A DNA stretch of 64,000 nucleotides from Sphingomonas alpina (lineage in GTDB: Bacteria; Pseudomonadota; Alphaproteobacteria; Sphingomonadales; Sphingomonadaceae). The position numbers were made by a program, and so were the translations under genes. The stretch lies in the NCBI RefSeq assembly GCF_014490665.1, contig NZ_CP061038.1, forward strand, positions 5,133,461 through 5,197,460, in the 5' to 3' direction. Below, one piece after another: positions 1 through 7,325 of the stretch. The notes below the pieces were generated by a model. That model was not told the DNA's origin, searched no databases, and was given only the letters and a program-made list of their open reading frames with translations. Position 1 is the first letter of the stretch. Each line of letters begins with the position of its first letter.

Positions 1-1
1 T

Positions 2-1174
2 CTGCCACCGGTCAAATGGAAGGATGTCAGGGATCAGCTCTTCGACGCCGCCAATCGCATCCGCGTTCGTCGCGTGAACGGATCTGCAAAGGACGCGCTC
101 GACTATGCCGATCACCCGGGAGGGCTGTCGGTGATCGCGGTAGGTGGCGACAAGCTTTCGCGCGGACTTACCCTTGAAGGCCTGTCGGTCAGCTACTTCA
201 TCCGTACTACCAAGATGTACGACACCCTCATGCAGATGGGCCGCTGGTTCGGGTATCGGCCACGCTACGCCGACCTGTGCCGCCTCTATACCTCGCCCGT
301 TCTGGTGCGCTGGTATCGCCATATCGCCACGGCGACTGCCGAACTCCGCGAGGAGTTCGATCTGGCCTTCAATACCGGTCAGACGCCCCTCCAGTTCGGC
401 CACCGCGTTCGCACGCATCCCGATGGCCTGCTCATCACGGCTGCTAACAAGATGCGCGCCGGCACGCGCGTTCGGGCCGGGTTCTCCGGAACGATCTCGG
501 AGACGGTCTCCTTCGAGGAAATGCAGGCGCAGACAAACTACAACGCCTTTGCCGCATTTCTTGGCAGCCTGCCGCCGCGCGCGGGCACCGGGCGGCAAGA
601 ATGGGATGATGTCGATGGAGGCGATATCGTTGCCCTGCTCCGTCAGCTCGAGACGTCCCGCGACTCCTGGAAGGCCAATGCCCGAGCTCTCGCCGAGTAT
701 GTCGCCAACCGGGTCTCGGCCGGGAGGCTTCGCAAGTGGACGGTCGTGCTGGCCGGCCAGGGCCGGTCGAAGGTTGCTCGCAAGGTCGGCCCCTATGAAG
801 TCACGCTGACCGACCGCCAGACGCACATGCAGGGTGATGACGGGAAGATCACCATCGGACGGCTCGTCAGTCCCGCGGACGAGACTGTCGATCTCGACCG
901 TGCCGCCCAGAAGCGGGCGATGGAGGAAACGCTCGAGGCATGGGAAAGGAAGCCGGACCCGAAGAAGGATCGGCCGCAGACGGCGAGCGGCCCGTTCATT
1001 CGCCGACAGCGAAGCCCTGATCGTGGCCTGCTGATCATCTATCCGATCGACGCAGGGCTGCCAGACAACCTTCCCCTGATGGGCTTCGCCATCAGCTTCC
1101 CCTTCGACTCGGAAGCGCCGCTGATCGACTATGCGGAGAACAGCGTGAAACAGCTCGAGAGCATCTTCGAGTGA
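2..1174 (+). CDS. Z1 domain protein, 3' part (defence-associated ATPase/helicase-like)
   Basis: The gene enters from the left edge; 390 codons are visible with no start in the window. The stretch around residues 40-95 (GGDKLSRGLTLEGL, then QMGRWFGYRPRY) is the characteristic C-terminal part of the Z1 domain, resembling the late helicase motifs of SF2-like ATPases, where an arginine in a MGRWFGYR-type motif is conserved. Z1 proteins are known from restriction-like operons together with a MORC/HATPase protein, a methyltransferase, a PD-(D/E)XK protein and AIPR; the last two follow here with GTGA and 8-bp overlaps, so this is that type of operon. The HATPase and methyltransferase members, if present, lie left of the window. 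The ATP-binding motifs are also outside, so activity cannot be judged. Confidence 0.88.
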   Translation: MPPVKWKDVRDQLFDAANRIRVRRVNGSAKDALDYADHPGGLSVIAVGGDKLSRGLTLEGLSVSYFIRTTKMYDTLMQMGRWFGYRPRYADLCRLYTSPVLVRWYRHIATATAELREEFDLAFNTGQTPLQFGHRVRTHPDGLLITAANKMRAGTRVRAGFSGTISETVSFEEMQAQTNYNAFAAFLGSLPPRAGTGRQEWDDVDGGDIVALLRQLETSRDSWKANARALAEYVANRVSAGRLRKWTVVLAGQGRSKVARKVGPYEVTLTDRQTHMQGDDGKITIGRLVSPADETVDLDRAAQKRAMEETLEAWERKPDPKKDRPQTASGPFIRRQRSPDRGLLIIYPIDAGLPDNLPLMGFAISFPFDSEAPLIDYAENSVKQLESIFE

Positions 1175-2184
1175 CGCCCGAGCGACTGCTGGACGCCTGG
1201 CGAAGCCTTGGCGAAGAGCCGGCCCAGGCGGCGGGGATTCAGCGTGTCCGCGTGGATACCGAGGCGGCCGCCGACATCTTCGCCTGCGTCTTCTGGCCGG
1301 GTGGCCGTCCCGGACTGCTGATCGAGGGTGACGGTGCGCATCGCCCGGCGGATGATCGGATCCCGACATGCCGAGGGGTCAGAACGGTTCACGAGATCGT
1401 CGCGGCTCCGCGCGAACGGACCGTCCTGCGCGTCATGCTCGAGGACGACCGGCTTCTCGACATCTTCGCGGTGCTGTCTGCCGATCTGGTAGAGGCTGCC
1501 ATTGCGCCCGGCACGGTGGCCGCGGCGTTGCGTCGCTGCATCGATCGCTTGTGCATGTGGCAGGGGCTCTTCGAACGTGTACCTGCCGAGGGAATGTCGG
1601 AGGAAAGACAGCGCGGCATGCTCGGCGAGCTTCTGATCCTCGAAACGCTGTTTCTCGAGCACTTGGATCCGATCGTAGCCGTGACCTCCTGGGTCGGGCC
1701 GGACCCCGCACATCAGGACTTCATCCACGGTGGCACGGCGATCGAGGTGAAGACCAGTCTTGCCAAACGGCATGCGCGCATCGTCATCGCCAACGAGAAG
1801 CAGCTCGACGAACGGCCGCACCGGACACTGGTGCTGGCACACCTGCGGCTCGACGAAAGCGCGAGCCTCGGCGAAGCCCTCCCGACGGTTGTCGATCGCC
1901 TTCGCCACGCGCTTGCCGGGGACCCCGTCGCGTCGCGGATGTTCGATGACCGCCTGATGCTCGGAGGCTATCTCGATGTGCACGTCCCGCTGTATCTTCC
2001 CAATCGCTGGCGCGTATCCTCCGTCCGATTCTACCGCGTGCACGGAGACTTTCCGCGGCTGACCGAGAACAACCTGCCGCCCGGCGTCGGCGACATCCAG
2101 TATTCCATCATCGCGGACGATCTTGGGGCCTTCGAGATTTCGCAGGAGGAAACCGCCGTGCTTCTGGAGGCCGAGAATGGCTGA
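1171..2184 (+). CDS. PD-(D/E)XK motif protein (DUF4420-like nuclease)
   Basis: 337 aa, GTG start overlapping the stop of the Z1 gene (GTGA). Centre of the protein carries a restriction-endonuclease-fold signature: a glutamate in RGMLGELLILE (about residues 149-159), an aspartate in HQDFIHGG, and IEVKTS with the E-x-K pair about 15 residues later. This matches the PD-(D/E)XK family that accompanies Z1 and AIPR proteins. Likely role: the DNA-cleaving subunit of the restriction-like defence complex. Length is normal for the family. Start choice rests on translational coupling; there is no other good start close by. Function in phage restriction is inferred from context, not shown. Confidence 0.85.
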   Translation: MTPERLLDAWRSLGEEPAQAAGIQRVRVDTEAAADIFACVFWPGGRPGLLIEGDGAHRPADDRIPTCRGVRTVHEIVAAPRERTVLRVMLEDDRLLDIFAVLSADLVEAAIAPGTVAAALRRCIDRLCMWQGLFERVPAEGMSEERQRGMLGELLILETLFLEHLDPIVAVTSWVGPDPAHQDFIHGGTAIEVKTSLAKRHARIVIANEKQLDERPHRTLVLAHLRLDESASLGEALPTVVDRLRHALAGDPVASRMFDDRLMLGGYLDVHVPLYLPNRWRVSSVRFYRVHGDFPRLTENNLPPGVGDIQYSIIADDLGAFEISQEETAVLLEAENG

Positions 2185-4219
2185 AATCGACGACCTGCGT
2201 GTCTATGCCGTCAACATCCTGCAGGACGTCATCGCGCGGGCCGATGCCGCAGAGGACGGGGCACTGCGAGCGGAAGCCTTTGCCGAACTGATGTTCGAGC
2301 ACCTCGTCGATGCCGGCGAGATCGATGACGGCATTCCATGCGCTGTCGAGGGGCGCGGAATACGCTGCTCCGGTTACTTCCTCTCGGAAGACAACGACCG
2401 GCTTGATCTGTTTCTCGCGATTCCGCAGCTCGACGGGACCGCCTCGACCGTCCTCAAGGCGGATATCGATGCTGCCTTTCGACGCATCGGGACATATCTG
2501 GAGAAGGCGCTGACCGGCCTGCACAAGGAACGCGAGGAAGCGCTGACGGGCTACGACATGACGCGAGCGATCTGGGAGGCTCGCGACGACCTCAGTCACG
2601 TCCGCCTGTTCGTCATTACCGATGGCCTTGCCGGCATCGATCAGATCGAGAGCCGGATGGTGGGCTCGATCGAGGTTTCCAGCCATCTCTGGGATCTCCG
2701 GCGACTGCATCGCGCCGTGTCCTCCGGTTCGAACCGGGAGCCGATTCATGTCGATTTCCCGAAGCTCGGCGGCGCCGTTCGCTGCATCGTCGCGACCCCG
2801 CCGGGCGGCGGCTATCGCTGTCTCATGACGATGCTGCCCGGCAATCTGCTCGTCGAAATGTACCGGCAGCATGGCCCGCGCCTGCTCGAGCGCAACGTTC
2901 GCAGCTTTCTGCAGCTCAAGGGAAAGGTGAATCAGGGAATCCGCAAGACGATCATCGACGAGCCGCAGATGTTCCTTGCCTTCAACAACGGGCTTTCCGT
3001 CACGGCGAGCGGGCTCAGGATCGAGGACCATGGCGATGGTACGGCCGACCTGATCGCCGCGGACGACTTCCAGATCGTGAACGGCGGTCAGACGACGGGG
3101 TCGATCTTCCGTGCGTGGAGAAAGGACAAGGCGGATGCCAGCCTGCTCCAGGTTCCGGTCAAGATCACGGAGATACTGAGCGACGGCGATATCGAGGATA
3201 TCGCGCCCCGCATTTCCCAGTCGGCGAACAACCAGAACAAGGTCAACATGGCTGACTTCTCGTCGAACCATCCGTTTCACAGGAAGATGCAGGAGCTTTC
3301 ACGATCCATCTGGGCTCCACCCATCAGGGGAATGCAGCGGCAGTCCCGGTGGTTCTACGAACGTGCGCGTGGGCAGTATCATGATGCGCTTGCCGAAAAC
3401 ACGACCGAGGCCGAGCGGCGGAAGTGGGAACTGATTCATCCCCGCAATCAGCTCGTCACGAAGACCGATCTCGCAAAATACGAGCACAGCTGGTCGCAGC
3501 TCCCCCATATCGTCAGCCGTGGCGGCCAGAAGTGCTATCTCGATTTCATGGATGCGCTCGATCAGCGCGGCGCATACGAACCGGACGAACCCTATTTCGA
3601 GCGCGCCATCGCGCGCGCCATTCTCTTTCGGCAGACAGAGAAGATCGTCTCGCGGCAGAAGTTCGGCGGTTATCGTGCCAACATTGTAACCTATTCTCTC
3701 GCCTGGCTTTCCCATCACACGGCCAAGCGGATCGATCTCGAGGCGATCTGGTCCTCGCAGGAGCTGCCGCCCGCGCTGGCGGCATTCCTCGAGGTACTGA
3801 GCGTGCACGCCCATGCCCATGTGACCACGCCACCCGGCGGCCAGAACGTCACCGAGTGGTGCAAGAAGGAGGCGTGCTGGGAAGCATTCCGGGAAAGGGC
3901 CATCCCGATTCCGGAGGAGGTCGAAGCGGGTCTGGTATCGCGCGACCGTGCGCACGTTGCAGGGTCGAGCAGCGTTCTGGAAGAGCAGACCAGCGCCGCC
4001 GAGAGCGAACAGGTGGACCGCGTGGCAGCGGTGCCCGCACAGACCTGGTTCGATCTGGCAGCCTGGGCCAAGGATACCCAGACATTGCAACCCTGGGAGC
4101 GATCCCTGTCGTTCAGTCTGGGCCGGGTGGCAGGGTCCGGCAAGAAGCCGACCCGCAAGCAGGCGGCGCACGGCGAGAAGATCATCGCGCAGGCCCGGTC
4201 ACTCGGATTCCGGGGGTAA
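2177..4219 (+). CDS. AIPR family (abortive infection phage resistance) protein
   Basis: 680 aa from ATG 2177, which overlaps the preceding gene by 8 bp and has GGAGG seven bases upstream; the frame is open further upstream but that would overlap the nuclease gene more deeply. The AIPR core is clear at about residues 255-325: FNNGLSVTAS, then FQIVNGGQTTGSIF, the family's N-N-G and V-N-G-x-Q-T signatures. AIPR proteins occur in abortive-infection and Z1-type operons; their biochemical role is unresolved. It is the last gene of the visible Z1/PD-(D/E)XK/AIPR operon. The C-terminal ~100 residues (acidic then basic, QAAHGEKIIAQARSLGF at the end) look like a separate small domain I cannot name. Confidence 0.88.
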   Translation: MAEIDDLRVYAVNILQDVIARADAAEDGALRAEAFAELMFEHLVDAGEIDDGIPCAVEGRGIRCSGYFLSEDNDRLDLFLAIPQLDGTASTVLKADIDAAFRRIGTYLEKALTGLHKEREEALTGYDMTRAIWEARDDLSHVRLFVITDGLAGIDQIESRMVGSIEVSSHLWDLRRLHRAVSSGSNREPIHVDFPKLGGAVRCIVATPPGGGYRCLMTMLPGNLLVEMYRQHGPRLLERNVRSFLQLKGKVNQGIRKTIIDEPQMFLAFNNGLSVTASGLRIEDHGDGTADLIAADDFQIVNGGQTTGSIFRAWRKDKADASLLQVPVKITEILSDGDIEDIAPRISQSANNQNKVNMADFSSNHPFHRKMQELSRSIWAPPIRGMQRQSRWFYERARGQYHDALAENTTEAERRKWELIHPRNQLVTKTDLAKYEHSWSQLPHIVSRGGQKCYLDFMDALDQRGAYEPDEPYFERAIARAILFRQTEKIVSRQKFGGYRANIVTYSLAWLSHHTAKRIDLEAIWSSQELPPALAAFLEVLSVHAHAHVTTPPGGQNVTEWCKKEACWEAFRERAIPIPEEVEAGLVSRDRAHVAGSSSVLEEQTSAAESEQVDRVAAVPAQTWFDLAAWAKDTQTLQPWERSLSFSLGRVAGSGKKPTRKQAAHGEKIIAQARSLGFRG

Positions 4220-4306
4220 GGCAGGTTGTCCCGATGCTGATCGCCGAGGCGAAATCCCTGGCTGGCGGAAGGCGGCATCGAGAGCTAGCGGCGAAGGGAG
4301 AGATTC

Positions 4307-4852
4307 GTGCTTCATCATGCTGATGTCGAGATCAGGCGGGATGTGGACCCGGCCTGTTTCGCTCCGTTGACGGAGAGGCAGGCCGCCGGTGAATCCGGCA
4401 TGGAGGTCAATCATCAGTATGTCGATGTTCGCGGCTGCTCGATCGAGGACGCGCGCCAGGCCCTGACGGAGGAGGCGGAGTTTCTGGAGGAGCTGGAAGC
4501 GTCCGGCTGGGATGGAGGCGTGGCGGACCAGCTGATGGACGATGCCTATGAATCGGAGTTTCTGTTCGGCTTCGATGTCGGCACGGCCGGCGCGATCTTC
4601 GCTCTCTCCGCAGCGGGGGCCGTGCCGATTACCAGCTGCAACGGCGGTGTGATCGATGGCGAAAGGCACGCGAGCGATGTCCCCACCATCCTGTTCTCTG
4701 CGACACCGGAGATTTTGCCGCCGATCCTTCGAGCGGCGGCCGCGGCCGATGCCGGGCTGATCAATAACGATGGCAACGTGGAGCTGTTTGCCGACTGGCT
4801 TCCCAAGCTGCATGCATTTGCCGGCCAGCTTCTCGCCGAGCTGGAGCGCTGA
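4307..4852 (+). CDS. Hypothetical protein in defence island
   Basis: 181 aa, GTG start with AAGGGAGAG just upstream. Not recognised. The N-terminal third is strongly acidic and helical (runs of E in EEAEFLEELEAS). The middle has FDVGTAGAIFALSAAG followed by PITSCNGG, a glycine/alanine-rich stretch with one cysteine that reads like the conserved core of a small enzyme fold or fold-binding pocket. No signal peptide or membrane segment. It lies between the AIPR gene (87 bp away) and the AbiE operator, same strand, so it may be a further defence accessory or an independent gene. Real-gene call rests on codon usage, ribosome site and absence of a better frame. Confidence 0.7.
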   Translation: MLHHADVEIRRDVDPACFAPLTERQAAGESGMEVNHQYVDVRGCSIEDARQALTEEAEFLEELEASGWDGGVADQLMDDAYESEFLFGFDVGTAGAIFALSAAGAVPITSCNGGVIDGERHASDVPTILFSATPEILPPILRAAAAADAGLINNDGNVELFADWLPKLHAFAGQLLAELER

Positions 4853-4920
4853 CCGGGCTCCACTGAAGCGGGTTTTCGGTGGTTCGCTGATTGGGAGCGC
4901 CCCCGGCTAGACGAGAACCC

Positions 4921-5080
4921 GTTACAAAACCTGGGTGTGCATGAAACGAGACCCAGGTTATGTCACGCTCCGTCATGTTACAAAACCTGGGTATGAAGGA
5001 AACGAGACCCAGGTTATGTCACGCCACCCAGCGTTACAAAACCTGGGTATGATCGAAACGAGACCCAGGATATGTCACGC
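4921..5080 (+). repeat. Three 48-bp direct repeats, each a long dyad; putative AbiEi operator
   Basis: Copies at 4921-4968, 4977-5024 and 5033-5080 repeat every 56 bp, leaving 8-bp spacers. Inside each, 16-bp arms (GTTACAAAACCTGGGT against the complement of ACCCAGGTTATGTCAC, two mismatches) flank 14 variable bases. Copy 3 has one further arm mismatch and ends two bases before the AbiEi start codon. AbiEi antitoxins are known to autorepress by binding inverted repeats at their promoter, so these are the likely operators. 56 is not a multiple of 3, arguing against a coding repeat. Confidence 0.8.
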
Positions 5081-5081
5081 C

Positions 5082-5702
5082 ATGGACCGGCTTGAACAAA
5101 CCCAGCGCGAGCAGCTCAGCGCCTTCCTGGACACCAGTCCGATCGTTCGCGCCTACGAACTCCGAAATGCCGGGATCGCCGGAGAGACAATCAGGCGTGC
5201 TGTCCAGAGTGGTGAACTTGTTCGCATAGCACGCGGCCTCTATCAGCGCGCCGACAGTGAGGTCGAAACCGAGCAGGCGCTGGCCGAAGCTGCGAAGCGG
5301 GTTCCAAAGGGCGTCATCGCCATGATTTCGGCGCTCGCCTTTCATGGGCTGACCGATCAGATGCCGCGCAGGATATGGGTCGCGATCAGCGCAAGGGACT
5401 GGGCGCCGGTTCCTTCATACCCGCCAATTCGCATCGTCGAGCTTCGCGACAAGTACATGCAGCACGGGATCGAGCATCATCCGATTTCGGGCGTGGATGT
5501 TCCGATCTTCTCGGTGTCGAAGACGCTTGCCGACGTCTTCCGCAACAGCAAGCTGGTCGATCGCTCCGTCGCGGTCGAGGGGCTGCGGGCCGCACTCGAT
5601 CAGCGGAAGGCTACACCGGGTGAAATCGCCGATGCCGCAATGGCGGCCGACTCGTGGAGGATCATGCGACCCTATCTCGAGGCACTGACCTCGAATGGCT
5701 AA
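5082..5702 (+). CDS. abiEi: Type IV toxin-antitoxin system antitoxin, AbiEi family
   Basis: 206 aa from ATG 5082. The N-terminal winged-helix region fits the AbiEi antitoxin domain: residues 20-50 contain YELRNAGIAGETIRRAVQSG and LVRIARGLYQ (wing). The C-terminal domain (ISALAFHGLTDQMPRRIWVAI) is the usual transcriptional-regulator/antitoxin part. Role: neutralises AbiEii and autorepresses the operon. The frame is open upstream through the operator repeats to 4935, but a product starting there would translate the operators; 5082 or, less likely, 5049 is preferred. The ribosome site is weak (AGGA 11 bases upstream), consistent with tight control. The next gene overlaps by 8 bp. Confidence 0.88.
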   Translation: MDRLEQTQREQLSAFLDTSPIVRAYELRNAGIAGETIRRAVQSGELVRIARGLYQRADSEVETEQALAEAAKRVPKGVIAMISALAFHGLTDQMPRRIWVAISARDWAPVPSYPPIRIVELRDKYMQHGIEHHPISGVDVPIFSVSKTLADVFRNSKLVDRSVAVEGLRAALDQRKATPGEIADAAMAADSWRIMRPYLEALTSNG

Positions 5703-6576
5703 GGGCACAAATCGCGCAGCCTCGATCAAGCAGCAGCTCCTGAACCTCGCCCGCGCGGAAGGCAGGGTATATGACGTCGTACTGGTTCGGTACGCGCTCG
5801 AACGGCTGCTCTATCGAATCTCGATCTCGGAAATGCGGGACCGATTCATCCTGAAGGGCGGCATGCTGGTCACCCTGTGGATCGAAGGTGGAAATCGGGA
5901 AACGCGCGACGTCGACTTCCTCGGATACGGTGATTCCGACGAGAGAAAGCTTCGCGATGCGTTCGCCGAAATCATGGCCATCGATGTCGACGATGGGCTT
6001 GTGTTCGATATCGAGGGGCTGCGAGCCACGGCCATCCGCGAAGAGATGGAATATGGCGGCGTGCGGCTGCGCACGACGGCTTATCTCGAGCGGTCCCGGA
6101 TTCCGGTCACTATCGATATAGGGTTCGGCGACGCACTGGCGGCATCCGCCCCTTCTCTCGCCTACCCCTCGCTGCTTGGAATGGAAGCTCCGCAGATAAG
6201 AACCTATCCACCGACAGCAGTGATTGCGGAGAAATTCCAGGCCATGGTCGCCCTCGGGGTCGCGAACGGTCGCATGAAGGACTATTTCGATCTCTGGGCG
6301 ATTCCGAGAGCGGTGGAGCTTGATGAAACGGCTCTTGATGCAGCCATCCAGGCGACATTCGAACGACGTCAGACCGACATTCCGGTGGGACGGCCGCCCG
6401 GACTTTCGCCGGCCCTGACAGGCGACGAAACCAAGCAGCGCCAGTGGCGAGCGTATGCGCAGTCGATCGACCTGGAGAGCCTGACTCTCGAGGAGGTCGT
6501 CGAAGCAGCATGGGCGCTGGTCGGCCCCTCATGCGCGCGCATTGGAGCACGGGGAAACAGCTCGCCCGAATCATGA
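5695..6576 (+). CDS. abiEii: Nucleotidyltransferase AbiEii/AbiGii toxin family protein
   Basis: 293 aa, ATG overlapping abiEi by 8 bp. The minimal nucleotidyltransferase signature is visible near residues 52-77: FILKGGMLV followed by RETRDVDFLGYG, giving the GG and D-x-D catalytic pair. AbiEii toxins are thought to transfer nucleotides to RNA targets and cause bacteriostasis during phage infection. Later helices (EKFQAMVALG, RMKDYFDLW) match the family's C-terminal K-x-R-x-K-D-x-x-D-L region. Length is normal and no damage is seen. Together with the upstream gene it forms a complete type IV toxin-antitoxin system in the defence island. Confidence 0.9.
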   Translation: MAKGTNRAASIKQQLLNLARAEGRVYDVVLVRYALERLLYRISISEMRDRFILKGGMLVTLWIEGGNRETRDVDFLGYGDSDERKLRDAFAEIMAIDVDDGLVFDIEGLRATAIREEMEYGGVRLRTTAYLERSRIPVTIDIGFGDALAASAPSLAYPSLLGMEAPQIRTYPPTAVIAEKFQAMVALGVANGRMKDYFDLWAIPRAVELDETALDAAIQATFERRQTDIPVGRPPGLSPALTGDETKQRQWRAYAQSIDLESLTLEEVVEAAWALVGPSCARIGARGNSSPES

Positions 6577-7325
6577 TTGTCGGATAGTCGCCGGGCCGGA
6601 CGTGCGTAGCAGGAAAGGGCAAAGGGACTCGAACCGCCCCGCGAAAGAAGCTTCATGGTATCAACGATGGTATCGACAATGAGGCTCCGGGATTATTCGA
6701 TTGTTTTCAGCATGTTATATTGCTGTTTCGAGTCCTCTTCTGGCACCATTTGCTGCCTCTGGATTCGTCCAGAGGCGCCAAGCAAGCGGCTGGTTTCGCA
6801 GCATAATTTCATCAACGATCGCTGGCAACCGCCCGGTTGATCCAATTGATTCCGGCAAAAGACACAAAATAGAGTCTCATTTTGTGTCTGCTGGGCGGAT
6901 CCGGAGAAACCGGGATCACGATGATGCTGACACAACTCCACATCACCTCCGCCAAGCCGTAGAGGCGCTATCAACACCTTGTGCCCTTGGCCCCCATCGC
7001 GGATACAAATGGTTCCGCGCTGCGCTGAAAGACGAGTATCCTGGGCCGGCCGTGCTCTCTTCCAGGGGTGTCGCGCCGAACGGATTTTGCCTGTTGCAAT
7101 AGGCGTAAGAGGTGCCGTGCTCGCTTTCCCGATTGGCCAATCCCAAGAAGAGGAGAGGATTCGCGTTCCTGCTCGCACCTAGCTCTTGCACAGAATCGGA
7201 CTGATCCCTGACAAACTTTTCCCAGCGGCGAAACATCGCCGATCCGAACTCGGCAAGAACAACCGCTTTCAACTTCTTTCACATTTACGAGCTAGTTCAC
7301 TCCAGAACCTGGTTGGGGCTTGGTC
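6577..7325. other. Gene-poor interval, lower GC
   Basis: About 750 bp between abiEii and the first DUF4132 gene. The bases 6650-6950 are clearly poorer in GC than the rest of the window. Apart from the possible degraded gene on the minus strand at 6943-7272 I see no convincing reading frame, repeat or RNA. It may be the scar at the right edge of the defence island. Confidence 0.5.
6943..7272 (-). pseudogene. Possible remnant of a glucosaminidase/lysozyme-like cell-wall hydrolase
   Basis: A 109-codon frame (TTG start, GAAAGAAG upstream on the minus strand) encodes LLFLGLANRESEHGTSYAY then NRQNPFGATP and YSSFSAARNHLYPRWGPR. The order E-S-x-x-G-T-S, N-x-F-G, then a Y/F-S-S...A...L-x-x-R-W pattern resembles the catalytic half of GH73-type or related lysozyme-fold hydrolases. 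The frame then stops after a low-complexity end, and no upstream portion is visible, so it would be a truncated or broken gene. It could also be chance; only the motif-like pieces support it. Confidence 0.3.

Noticed and set aside
4921..5080. CRISPR array
   Set aside because: Three repeats with only 8-bp spacers and strong internal dyads; no cas genes. Fits an operator array.
4935..5081. 49-residue N-terminal extension of AbiEi
   Set aside because: Would translate the operator repeats, whose 56-bp period breaks any protein repeat; the AbiEi domain starts after 5082.
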